A stretch of 5,246 nt of DNA from Deltaproteobacteria bacterium (GTDB lineage Bacteria; Desulfobacterota; Desulfobacteria; Desulfobacterales; UBA11574): positions 1 through 5,246 of the forward strand of contig JAFDBA010000222.1 of NCBI GenBank assembly GCA_019313505.1, given 5' to 3'. The position numbers and the translations under genes are program-made. Positions 1 to 4,881 of this stretch are shown one piece after another. Positions within the stretch are counted from its first letter, which is position 1. Each line of letters starts with the position of its first letter. The notes below the pieces were generated by a model that ran no database searches, was not told the origin of the DNA, and saw only the letters and a program-made list of their open reading frames with translations.

Positions 1-214
1 TGGAAACCAGGATAGCTCTTTTTGATGCCAAAGGCTTGCAGTACATTCAAACAGGAGGAATAAACTTTTATGAAATAGTTATTTTTTTGTAGCCTGTTTT
101 CAGGTTGATGCACCCGCTCGCCCTGAAACAAGTGTGCTTCTTGAAGACGCACTTCCTACCCCTTGCTCAAAAAAAGATATTTCCTTATATAAAGAAATAA
201 ACCGGCCCGGGCTT
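1..214. other. Partial cassette beyond the last attC; no recognised gene
   Basis: This stretch follows the attC of the XRE cassette, so it is the 5' part of a further cassette that continues off the left edge. No convincing minus-strand gene starts in it. On the plus strand one frame stays open from the window edge (position 3) to a TAG at 93-95, giving about 30 residues that I do not recognise; this could be the tail of a plus-strand gene, possibly in an inserted element, or chance. The plus-strand AGGAGG at 53-58 leads only to a two-codon frame (ATG at 70). The leader next to the attC (about 180-214) resembles the leader of the IS-bearing cassette (about 4385-4415). Confidence 0.5.
132..165 (+). 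repeat. Hairpin plus candidate IS91-like right (ori) end
   Basis: GTGTGCTTC (132-140) pairs with GAAG-A-CGCAC (143-152) around a two-base loop, with one bulged A and one G-T pair. It is followed by CTTCCTACCC and then CTTG (162-165). IS91/ISCR elements end in a hairpin plus a short conserved terminus, and they insert beside GTTC or CTTG tetranucleotides; the ISCR1 terminus as I recall it contains CTTCCTATACCC. The resemblance suggests that 1-161 is the right tail of a second IS91-like element. This is inference from memory of the family, with no transposase in view, so it may be a chance hairpin. Confidence 0.3.
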
Positions 215-277
215 GTCCAACAACCGGATAAGATTGTGGTTCGCTTCACTCACACAATCTATCCTTATTCGTTATAT
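215..277 (-). other. attC: attC site of the XRE cassette
   Basis: This is a 63-bp site. On the minus strand R'' is ATATAAC (271-277) and R' is GTTGGAC (215-221), matching the GTTRRRY consensus. The stem pairs GGATA-A-GATTGTG (226-238) with CACAATC-TATCC (253-264), leaving one unpaired A. The XRE stop codon (272-274) lies inside R''. The extra base is on the L' arm rather than the more usual L'' arm, which is a little atypical. It closely resembles the site at 4416-4475. Confidence 0.8.
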
Positions 278-472
278 TTCGTCTTCGATATCCTCAAATT
301 TTAGGTTATACAGCTTTAATAATTTAACAATCTTAAAAAATGATGGGTCGCTGATTTGACCATGCTCTATCTCACAGATATAAGGATTTGACATCCCAGT
401 TAAGTCTGCAACTTCTCTTAGAGTTAATTGCATAACCTTTCGTGCAAATTTTAGTTTTTCATACCATTTCAT
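272..472 (-). CDS. Small XRE/Cro-type helix-turn-helix protein
   Basis: This 66-residue protein consists of little more than one Cro/C1-type HTH domain, so it is predicted to bind DNA as a transcriptional regulator, probably as a dimer. Residues about 17-40 carry the HTH signature: LTLREVADLTGMS is the first helix and turn, and NPYICEIEHG is the recognition helix with the usual E-x-G ending. The acidic C-terminus EDIEDEI runs straight into the attC. A strong GGAGG (479-483) lies six bases before the ATG, which supports the start. The gene is alone in its cassette, with no toxin, nuclease or methylase partner beside it. Similar solo proteins include antitoxin-like regulators and restriction controller proteins. 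The HTH call is firm, but the targets are unknown. Confidence 0.88.
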   Translation of the reverse strand: MKWYEKLKFARKVMQLTLREVADLTGMSNPYICEIEHGQISDPSFFKIVKLLKLYNLKFEDIEDEI

Positions 473-488
473 GTTTTACCTCCAAGAA

Positions 489-592
489 ATATAACGTGGA
501 GCTAACCTGGCGGCGCTCAGGGTTTTGAGTTATTTTAAACTATCCGAACTCAGCCCGACTTTGCCCGCTCAGAGTTAAGCGGCTTGTTCTGC
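489..592 (-). other. attC: attC site of the GIY-YIG cassette
   Basis: This site is about 104 bp. On the minus strand R'' is GCAGAAC (586-592) and R' is GTTATA (490-495). The L boxes GCTAAC (501-506) and GTTAAGC (574-580) pair with one extrahelical base on the L'' arm, as in typical attC. An inner stem pairs GGTTTTGAGTT (521-531) imperfectly with AACTCAGCCC (547-556). The octamer CGCTCAGx also occurs directly repeated (514-520 and 566-572). The GIY-YIG stop codon lies three bases from R''. R'' (AGCAGAAC) complements the start of the same cassette (GTTCTGCT, 1446-1453). Confidence 0.87.
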
Positions 593-595
593 TTT

Positions 596-1435
596 TCAGT
601 TTTTATTGAGTCTAAATTGCCGAGTACCAAGTTTCTCCTTCCATCTGTTCTCACAATCAACTACGCCATCTGCTGTTGTTGTGGCTGGCACAATCTCAAG
701 GATTGAAAACTGAAAATTGGTTGGATCTAAACCTTTCAGCTCTATATTACCACCATGTCCATTCTTGGCATACGCTGCCCATCTACCATAAATCCCTTGT
801 ACCCCATATGCCGACCCTACATAAAGTTTTCCTGATACTTTATCTTTTATTAAATAAATACCATTGACCGAAGAGAGTGTCTTTAACCAAGTAAGGTTTG
901 TGTCAGGAAACTGAATAATCATTTTCAAGTCATGAAAATTCAAATCTACTTGATCGAAAGATTGGAAATCACCAATAGATTTTTCCCCTTTTAATTCAAC
1001 AACTTTTTTATTTTTTGATTGTACCCAAGAGACTGTGGCAGCTCCCCATTCAATGACTAAACGTTCTGATAAGTCATCAAGAATATCGTTTTTCTTTAAG
1101 TCATACCTTACTGAATCGTTAAACCAGTTTTCAGGCAAATCATGCTTTTGTAATTCTAACAATATTTCCTTGGTAAACTTTGAATTTTCTTTACAGCCAT
1201 TTATGTCCCATAAACCTAAAAAAAGTGCAGTCGTTTTATGATAAGGGGCAAAAACAGCTATAGAAGAGGAATTTCCAAATTTTTTCGGTTTTTGAAAGCT
1301 TTGATAGGTCTCCAAGCGAGGGAGATTTTCTGTAAAGGTTTTGTGTATGGGAATTTCTTTGTTGCCATGTCGTACTAATCTGATTTTTCCGGGGTCAAGA
1401 TCATATATTTCAAAAATTTTATGTATTGTTATCAT
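596..1435 (-). CDS. GIY-YIG nuclease-domain protein
   Basis: This 279-residue protein has a C-terminal GIY-YIG endonuclease domain (about 188-279). It carries GIY (192-194), YVG (205-207), the expected catalytic Arg in YGRWAAY (R218), the metal-binding Glu in CENRWKEKLG (E262), and an Asn near the end (FRLNKN). All core residues of an active nuclease seem present, so DNA cleavage or nicking is likely. The N-terminal 180 residues contain no motif I recognise; they may be the substrate-recognition part. No signal peptide or membrane segment is visible. The ATG has only a weak purine stretch (AAGAA) upstream, but it lies 17 bases inside the cassette start, which supports it. The gene is alone in its cassette, with no methylase. 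Repair, phage defence or selfish-element roles are all possible. The domain is firm, the role is open. Confidence 0.9.
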   Translation of the reverse strand: MITIHKIFEIYDLDPGKIRLVRHGNKEIPIHKTFTENLPRLETYQSFQKPKKFGNSSSIAVFAPYHKTTALFLGLWDINGCKENSKFTKEILLELQKHDLPENWFNDSVRYDLKKNDILDDLSERLVIEWGAATVSWVQSKNKKVVELKGEKSIGDFQSFDQVDLNFHDLKMIIQFPDTNLTWLKTLSSVNGIYLIKDKVSGKLYVGSAYGVQGIYGRWAAYAKNGHGGNIELKGLDPTNFQFSILEIVPATTTADGVVDCENRWKEKLGTRQFRLNKN

Positions 1436-1446
1436 AATTTCTTATA

Positions 1447-1555
1447 GCAGAACGATTGCGGATAACCAGCGGGCCTGATGCATTTCAGGATAGCACAACG
1501 TTTTACGATAAAAAACCGCAAATAATTCTCGTCTGGTTCATCCGTCTGGTTCGAC
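1447..1555 (-). other. attC: attC site of the membrane-protein cassette
   Basis: This site is 109 bp. On the minus strand R'' is GTCGAAC (1549-1555, fitting RYYYAAC) and R' is GTTCTGC (1447-1453). The arm CGGATAACCAGCG (1460-1472) pairs with CGTCTGGTTCATCCG (1530-1544) over 13 bp, leaving a T and a C unpaired on the L'' arm, a hallmark of attC. A second small hairpin, CCTGA/TCAGG, lies at 1474-1489. The stop codon of the membrane-protein gene is nine bases from R''. GGTCGAAC complements the cassette's own start GTTCGACC (1963-1970) over 8 bp. Confidence 0.9.
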
Positions 1556-1564
1556 CTTCTCTGT

Positions 1565-1954
1565 TTATTTTGCCCATACTTCTGGATGAAACAAAGCAAA
1601 ATATTGTAATAAACATGGGATGCCAAATGGAAGCAAAACCGAAAACCAGTATCCCATTCTGTAAGTCACATTTCTGAAGTGTTCAACGTTCTTTGGTTTG
1701 ATAACTTTTTCTGATAACGGTCCTACAAAGAAACAGATGTTTGCTATACCCATCATGATTAAGTAGCTAACACCTTGGAACAAAGTCGTAAAAATTGTAA
1801 TTTCAGAATCTGAAATAACATCTATGTTTGTAAATACTACCGTTGCGTAACAAATGAATGCCAACATGCCTGCGCAGACAAGAGAGATGTTATAATGCTT
1901 GCGACGCTGGCCCCACCATTGTGATGTGGGTAATATGTTTGGCTTATCACTCAT
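1565..1954 (-). CDS. Small integral membrane protein, three predicted helices
   Basis: This 129-residue hydrophobic protein has unknown function. Predicted membrane helices lie at about 23-42 (SLVCAGMLAFICYATVVF), 56-78 (FTTLFQGVSYLIMMGIANIC) and 101-122 (WFSVLLPFGIPCLL). The basic stretch WWGQRRKHYN before helix 1 suggests a cytoplasmic N-terminus. It resembles small membrane proteins repeatedly found in integron cassettes and proteobacterial genomes (pattern WWxQRRxxYN...TTLFQGxxYL...FWFSVLLP), recalled from general knowledge; no function is established that I know of. I chose the ATG at 1954. A longer frame could start at a TTG (1987), but that lies outside the cassette, in the preceding attC. 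There is no strong ribosome site upstream, so expression may be weak or leaderless. Confidence 0.8.
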   Translation of the reverse strand: MSDKPNILPTSQWWGQRRKHYNISLVCAGMLAFICYATVVFTNIDVISDSEITIFTTLFQGVSYLIMMGIANICFFVGPLSEKVIKPKNVEHFRNVTYRMGYWFSVLLPFGIPCLLQYFALFHPEVWAK

Positions 1955-1963
1955 TTCTTTGAG

Positions 1964-2089
1964 GTCGAACGCAGAAGTCAGGGGCAACCAGAGCTTCCAC
2001 TGACTTCAATAATATGATTAATTTTCAATTTTACAGCATTCTACCAAAGCGGCTCGGCCCTGGCTGTCACCTGAACTGACAGGTTCAAG
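1964..2089 (-). other. attC: attC site of the IS-bearing cassette
   Basis: This 126-bp site is the longest and least regular in the window. On the minus strand R'' is CTTGAAC (2083-2089) and R' is GTTCGAC (1964-1970). The arms TCAGG...CCAG (1978-1991) and CTGG...CCTGA (2060-2074) pair with a few extra bases on the L'' arm. R'' complements the cassette start GTTCAAG at 4416-4422, beyond the IS, which links the two halves of one interrupted cassette. Competing hairpins are present: GAAGTCAG/CTGACTTC (1974-1981/2000-2007) and CTGTCA/TGACAG (2064-2069/2077-2082). Confidence 0.72.
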
Positions 2090-2105
2090 TAAGCCGCTTC
2101 GCGGC
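2047..2105. repeat. Nested inverted repeats at the attC/IS boundary
   Basis: AAGCGGCT (2047-2054) pairs with AGCCGCTT (2092-2099), enclosing CTGTCA/TGACAG (2064-2069/2077-2082). The hairpin GCCGC-TTC-GCGGC (2093-2105) overlaps the right arm. The outer pair reaches beyond R'' of the attC, so these repeats cannot all form at once. They may be part of the cassette end, a left (ter) structure of the IS, or a switch between folds. Confidence 0.6.
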
Positions 2106-2146
2106 AGAAACACATATCCGTAATTCCAATCTTTAAAACTCAATCC

Positions 2147-2168
2147 CGACAAGTTGCAAATAGTGTCG
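2147..2168 (+). repeat. Hairpin upstream of the recombinase gene, possible IS left (ter) structure
   Basis: CGACA (2147-2151) pairs with TGTCG (2164-2168) around a 12-base loop, 31 bases before the recombinase ATG. IS91-like elements carry short hairpins near both ends. A partly similar CCCG-CG-ACAA sequence recurs in the hairpin at 4331-4353. The position fits a left-end or leader structure, but the stem is short and could be chance. Confidence 0.3.
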
Positions 2169-2199
2169 CTTTTCTGTCATACCATTCTAAACTGGATCC

Positions 2200-3057
2200 A
2201 TGAGAGCCCTGCAACTTGCCGGGATGAGCGAACGTACACAGCAATGCTATACCAGATCGGTTCGCATGCTGGTTGATTTTTACAACAAAACCCCTGATCA
2301 AGTCAATGAACAGGAACTGCAAGATTATTTCCTGCATCGAAAAAATGTCGACAAATGGTCAGCCGCGACCTTGCGTATCTGTTTCAGCGGCATCAAATTC
2401 TTTTTTGTCAACGTCTTAAAGCGTGACTGGCACACCCTAAAACTGATCTACGCTAAACGGGAACAGCGTTTGCCCACCGTGCTTAGCCTCGATGAGGTCT
2501 GGAAAATACTCAATACGGTTAACACCCATCAAAATAAGGCATACCTGACCACCGTCTACACGTGCGGCTTAAGATTGCATGAAGCCTTGTTCCTTCAGGT
2601 CAACGACATCGACAGCGACAGGATGCGTATCCATGTCCATCGGGGCAAAGGAGCCAAAGACCGTTATGTTCCCTTACCAGTGGCAACCCTCAAAACATTA
2701 CGCAGTTATTGGAAGCAGCATCGTAATCCGCTCTGGATCTTCCCACGGTTGGGACGCAGTGGCAAAGAAGGCCCTGCCGCCAAAGAACCCATGAACTATT
2801 CCTCTGTACAGGGGGCATTAAGACGGGTCCTTAAACAGCTCAAATTCAAAAAACGTGTCTCTGTCCACACATTGCGTCACTGCTATGCAACTCATTTACT
2901 GGAAGCTGGCGTCAACATCCGTCGTATCCAGCAATATCTGGGCCATAGCAGTCTGAACTCAACCATGGTCTATCTTCATCTGACCACCCAGGGCCATGAG
3001 CGCGCCTACGGTATCATTAACGATATGATGAAAGGAGATGACCATGACGACAATTAA
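2200..3057 (+). CDS. Tyrosine recombinase (phage-integrase family) of the IS91-type element
   Basis: This 285-residue protein has the two-domain layout of XerC/D-like recombinases. An N-terminal SAM-like core-binding domain (about 8-85, with ERTQQCYTRSVRMLVDFY) is followed by a catalytic domain (about 90-270). The full active-site set is visible: Arg125 in CGLRLHEAL, Lys150/153 in GKGAKDRYVPLP, His223 and Arg226 in HTLRHCYATHL, His249 in LGHSSL, and the nucleophile Tyr258 in STMVYLHL. It should cut and rejoin DNA through a 3'-phosphotyrosine link. It lacks the extra domain of integron integrases, so it is not IntI. Its end overlaps the transposase start by 14 bp, implying coupled translation. 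Related recombinases accompany some IS91 elements, with an unsettled role. The ATG at 2200 is the first start after an in-frame stop at 2188; Met9 is an alternative. Confidence 0.93.
   Translation: MRALQLAGMSERTQQCYTRSVRMLVDFYNKTPDQVNEQELQDYFLHRKNVDKWSAATLRICFSGIKFFFVNVLKRDWHTLKLIYAKREQRLPTVLSLDEVWKILNTVNTHQNKAYLTTVYTCGLRLHEALFLQVNDIDSDRMRIHVHRGKGAKDRYVPLPVATLKTLRSYWKQHRNPLWIFPRLGRSGKEGPAAKEPMNYSSVQGALRRVLKQLKFKKRVSVHTLRHCYATHLLEAGVNIRRIQQYLGHSSLNSTMVYLHLTTQGHERAYGIINDMMKGDDHDDN
3031..3037 (+). promoter_or_regulatory. Ribosome binding site of the transposase gene
   Basis: AAAGGAG lies inside the end of the recombinase gene. It abuts the first ATG (3038), which is too close, and is six bases from the ATG at 3044, which is optimal. 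This decides the transposase start and suggests translational coupling to the recombinase. Confidence 0.75.
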
Positions 3058-4138
3058 ACAAATCTTCCAAAACTTCGGCCCGGAGTATATCCAACGCTTC
3101 GGTGATACCATGCCCGGTGATCACCGTAAAGTTATCGATGCTATTATCAATTGCCGCACGAACCATTACGGCGCAACCATCTACACCTGTAAAGAATGCG
3201 GCCATGCCCATATCGTCTATCGCTCGTGTGGAAACCGGCATTGTCCCAATTGCCAGCACCATAAAGCCAGGCAGTGGCTGGATAAACAGATAAAAAGGCA
3301 GTTGCCCGGGCATCACTTTATGATCACTTTCACCGTGCCACAGCAGATCAGGCGTTTTATTCGAAGCAACCAGCGTATATGCTACTCAGCCTTGTTCCGT
3401 GCATCTTCAGATACCATGAAAAACCTGGCTAACGATCCCAAACACATCGGCGGTGATCTGCCCGGCTTTTTCGGGGTCCTGCACACCTGGGGTAGACAAT
3501 TGCAGTATCATCCCCATATCCACTATATCGTGCCCGGCGGTGCATTATCCAAAGAAGACCATAAATGGCATCCCTCAAGGATCGACTTCTATCTGCCGGT
3601 AAAAGCCATGTCCATAATCTTCAAGGCCAAGTTCCGGGATGCGATGAAAAAGAGTCATCTTTATACCCAAATTCCTTCACAGGTTTGGGAGCAAAGCTTC
3701 AATGTCAATTGTCAGGCAGTCGGCAGCAGTGAACGAAGCATTAAGTACCTTGCACCATATGTCTTCAAGATCGCTATCTCCGACTATCGTATTGTTAATG
3801 TTAAAAACCGCCGTGTCAGCTTTAAATACAAAAAAAGCAAATCCAACCGTTGGCGAACCATGCACCTTAATGTCATGGAGTTTATGCGCCGCTATTTGCA
3901 GCATGTGCTGCCGACCGGGTTTATGAAAATTCGCTACTTTGGCTTTCTAAACCCCAACTGCGCAGTATCTATGAAAAAAATCAGTTCCTTGATCCAGATA
4001 GCCTTTGGCCTTCTTTTCAAGGTGCCTGCAACCGAAATCAAGCCTCTGAAACCGCCAACTTGTTCACATTGCGGCGGTAACCTGATCTACCGTGCTTCGA
4101 TTTTGGCCTTCCGTGTTTTACCGGCCGGCGCCGGGTAG
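3044..4138 (+). CDS. tnpA: IS91-family transposase (HUH, two-tyrosine)
   Basis: This 364-residue protein is predicted to nick the element's ori end and drive rolling-circle-like transposition. Its order of domains is typical. An N-terminal zinc finger carries CKEC (C49, C52) and CGNRHCPNC (C62, C67, C70). The HUH metal site is in YHPHIHYIVPGG (H156, H158, H160). The tyrosine motif is YLAPYVFKIAIS (Y235 and Y239, the Y-x3-Y pair of this family), followed by SDYRIV. A C-terminal zinc ribbon starts with CSHCGG (C340, C343) but has no obvious second cysteine pair before the stop. Length and motifs look complete, with no frameshift. I start it at 3044 because of the ribosome site. It overlaps the recombinase gene, and both run against the surrounding cassette genes. 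Confidence 0.94.
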   Translation: MTTIKQIFQNFGPEYIQRFGDTMPGDHRKVIDAIINCRTNHYGATIYTCKECGHAHIVYRSCGNRHCPNCQHHKARQWLDKQIKRQLPGHHFMITFTVPQQIRRFIRSNQRICYSALFRASSDTMKNLANDPKHIGGDLPGFFGVLHTWGRQLQYHPHIHYIVPGGALSKEDHKWHPSRIDFYLPVKAMSIIFKAKFRDAMKKSHLYTQIPSQVWEQSFNVNCQAVGSSERSIKYLAPYVFKIAISDYRIVNVKNRRVSFKYKKSKSNRWRTMHLNVMEFMRRYLQHVLPTGFMKIRYFGFLNPNCAVSMKKISSLIQIAFGLLFKVPATEIKPLKPPTCSHCGGNLIYRASILAFRVLPAGAG

Positions 4139-4415
4139 CACCGTAATACCGGCCGCAATCACAACCCTGATGTAAAAAGCCGTGCTATTAGGCGCAATCG
4201 GCACCGGATGACTGTTCCCTAAAAAAGGACTTTCGACCCATTTAATAAGGACGTATCCCAATTGCCAGGCTTTTTGTTTGAATATACCGTTTTTGATCGG
4301 CCGCTTATCTTTTCAGTTGCCCCTCTGCATCCCGCGACAACATATATTGCGGGGTATTCAACCATAAAAACCTCGAACCTTTACCCATATATTAAAAATT
4401 AACTCAACCGGGCTT
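4139..4415. other. Non-coding stretch: IS tail and cassette leader
   Basis: This stretch of 277 bases has no recognised gene. It should hold the IS right (ori) end and the first bases of the interrupted cassette. Hairpins visible are CCGTGC with GCACCGG (about 4172-4206, one bulge) just before GTTC at 4214, and CCCGC/GCGGG (4331-4335/4349-4353). CTCGAACCTTTACCC (4371-4385) slightly resembles the terminus at 147-161. Minus-strand frames of 48 codons (4219-4365) and 27 codons are open but have no ribosome site or known similarity. The 30 bases next to the attC match the leader of the leftmost cassette. Confidence 0.5.
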
Positions 4416-4475
4416 CTTGAACAATAGATAGAGCCCGACCTTGAAAGGATCGGTCTCTATCCTTACAGGTTATAT
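4416..4475 (-). other. attC: attC site of the zinc-ribbon-like cassette
   Basis: This is a 60-bp site. On the minus strand R'' is ATATAAC (4469-4475) and R' is GTTCAAG (4416-4422). The stem pairs GATAGAG (4427-4433) with CTCTATC (4455-4461), then CCGA (4435-4438) with TCGG (4450-4453). The stop codon of the 82-residue gene (4470-4472) lies within R''. R'' and the flanking bases (GAAATATAAC) complement the cassette start GTTATATTTC (4734-4743). It is nearly the twin of the attC at 215-277, sharing ATATAAC, a three-base spacer and TAAGGATAGA. Confidence 0.8.
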
Positions 4476-4718
4476 TTCGTCATCTAAACAACCACAGGAT
4501 ATTAATTGGTCGCCACATTTAGGGCAGCGTTCTGCATCACAGCCAGGGTGGTGGTTATAGCCGTGTTTTATTCCACAGTCATAACAACGACCATCGTCTT
4601 CGTTAAAATGTTGAGTTGATACCATCATTTGTGTATCGTCTGGATACTTAATGATAGTATTAGCGGGACAGTTGTCCGCTGTTTTCATGTCTTGATTACA
4701 CCATTTACACATAGCCAT
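4470..4718 (-). CDS. Small cysteine-rich zinc-ribbon-like protein
   Basis: This 82-residue soluble protein has several metal-binding pairs: CKWC (4-7), C17, CYDC (45-48), HHPGC (56-60), CPKC (65-68) and CGC (75-77). The second half, CxDCGxxxGxxHHPGCDxERCPxCGxQLxxCxC, matches a recurrent bacterial hypothetical-protein pattern that I recognise by eye but cannot name. The four CxxC-type groups suggest one or two bound zinc ions. Function is unknown; nucleic-acid or protein binding would be ordinary guesses. GGAGG at 4726-4730, seven bases before the ATG, supports the start. Met3 (ATGTGT) is a possible alternative. The C-terminal DDEI and stop overlap the attC, as in the XRE gene. It is the only gene in its cassette and lies next to the IS-bearing cassette. 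Confidence 0.85.
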   Translation of the reverse strand: MAMCKWCNQDMKTADNCPANTIIKYPDDTQMMVSTQHFNEDDGRCYDCGIKHGYNHHPGCDAERCPKCGDQLISCGCLDDEI

Positions 4719-4737
4719 TCGATTTCCTCCTTAGAAA

Positions 4738-4841
4738 TATAACGTTCGCAAATAAGCTGCGTGCCAATAGCAATACAAACCTGCACGGCCTTTACGGTAA
4801 ACCGCTGGCTTCTTCACGTCAGCTTCATTTGCTTGGTTATG
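4738..4841 (-). other. attC: attC site of the DUF3795 cassette
   Basis: This is the best-structured attC in the window, about 104 bp. On the minus strand R'' is CATAAC (4836-4841) and R' is GTTATA (4738-4743). The arm GCAAAT-AAGCTG-CGTG (4748-4763) pairs with CACG-T-CAGCTT-C-ATTTGC (4815-4832) over 16 bp. The two unpaired bases, T4819 and C4826, are on the L'' arm, as in classical sites. GGTTAT occurs twice (4835-4840 and 4843-4848), so R'' could sit eight bases further right. Confidence 0.93.
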
Positions 4842-4881
4842 CGGTTATAATGGAAACAGTTTTTGTTTTTCCAATAAAATA

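Larger units (their letters stand above)
2090..4415 (+). mobile_element. IS91-family element with accessory tyrosine recombinase (outer limits)
   Basis: Two overlapping plus-strand genes, a tyrosine recombinase (2200-3057) and an IS91-type HUH transposase (3044-4138), sit within one minus-strand cassette between the cassette start (4421) and its attC (2089). These coordinates are outer limits, since the exact ends are not visible. IS91-type elements move by a rolling-circle-like mechanism, lack terminal inverted repeats and make no target duplication. Their ori end lies downstream of the transposase and is flanked by GTTC or CTTG. Candidate right ends are just before GTTC at 4214-4217, after TACCC at 4381-4385, or just before CTTG at 4416-4419. 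The left end should lie between 2090 and about 2147. The coding part looks intact, so the element may be active. Confidence 0.8.

Noticed and set aside
215..592. Hairpins downstream of the cassette genes as rho-independent terminators
   Set aside because: They lack the run of T after the stem and instead have R and L boxes typical of attC.
676..1241. Two plus-strand open frames opposite the GIY-YIG gene
   Set aside because: They are antisense to conserved nuclease motifs and have no recognisable domains.
272..1435. The XRE and GIY-YIG genes as a regulator-nuclease or toxin-antitoxin pair
   Set aside because: They are in separate cassettes, divided by an attC, so their adjacency is probably a product of cassette shuffling.
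1447..1506. A shorter 60-bp attC for the membrane-protein cassette ending at GTTTTAC
   Set aside because: Its arms pair poorly. The 109-bp version has 13 paired bases, two extrahelical bases, and an R'' box that complements the cassette start.
1432..1677. Open frames of about 64-73 codons on both strands around 1432-1677
   Set aside because: They run across an attC and the end of the membrane-protein gene and have no protein-like features; they are shadows.
1565..1987. Longer membrane-protein frame with a TTG start at 1987
   Set aside because: The extra 11 residues would be encoded in the attC of the neighbouring cassette. The cassette begins at 1969 and the ATG at 1954 fits it.
2200..3057. 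The recombinase as the integron integrase IntI
   Set aside because: It lacks the additional IntI-specific segment, overlaps an IS91 transposase gene, and lies within the array rather than at its attI end.
2140..3926. Several open frames of 63-99 codons within the recombinase and transposase genes
   Set aside because: They lie entirely in other frames of two genes with complete catalytic motifs and show no ribosome sites of their own.
4219..4365. Minus-strand 48-codon open frame after the transposase gene
   Set aside because: It has no ribosome site, no recognisable similarity and no motifs, and it lies in the probable IS tail. It could be a remnant of the interrupted cassette gene, but this cannot be supported.
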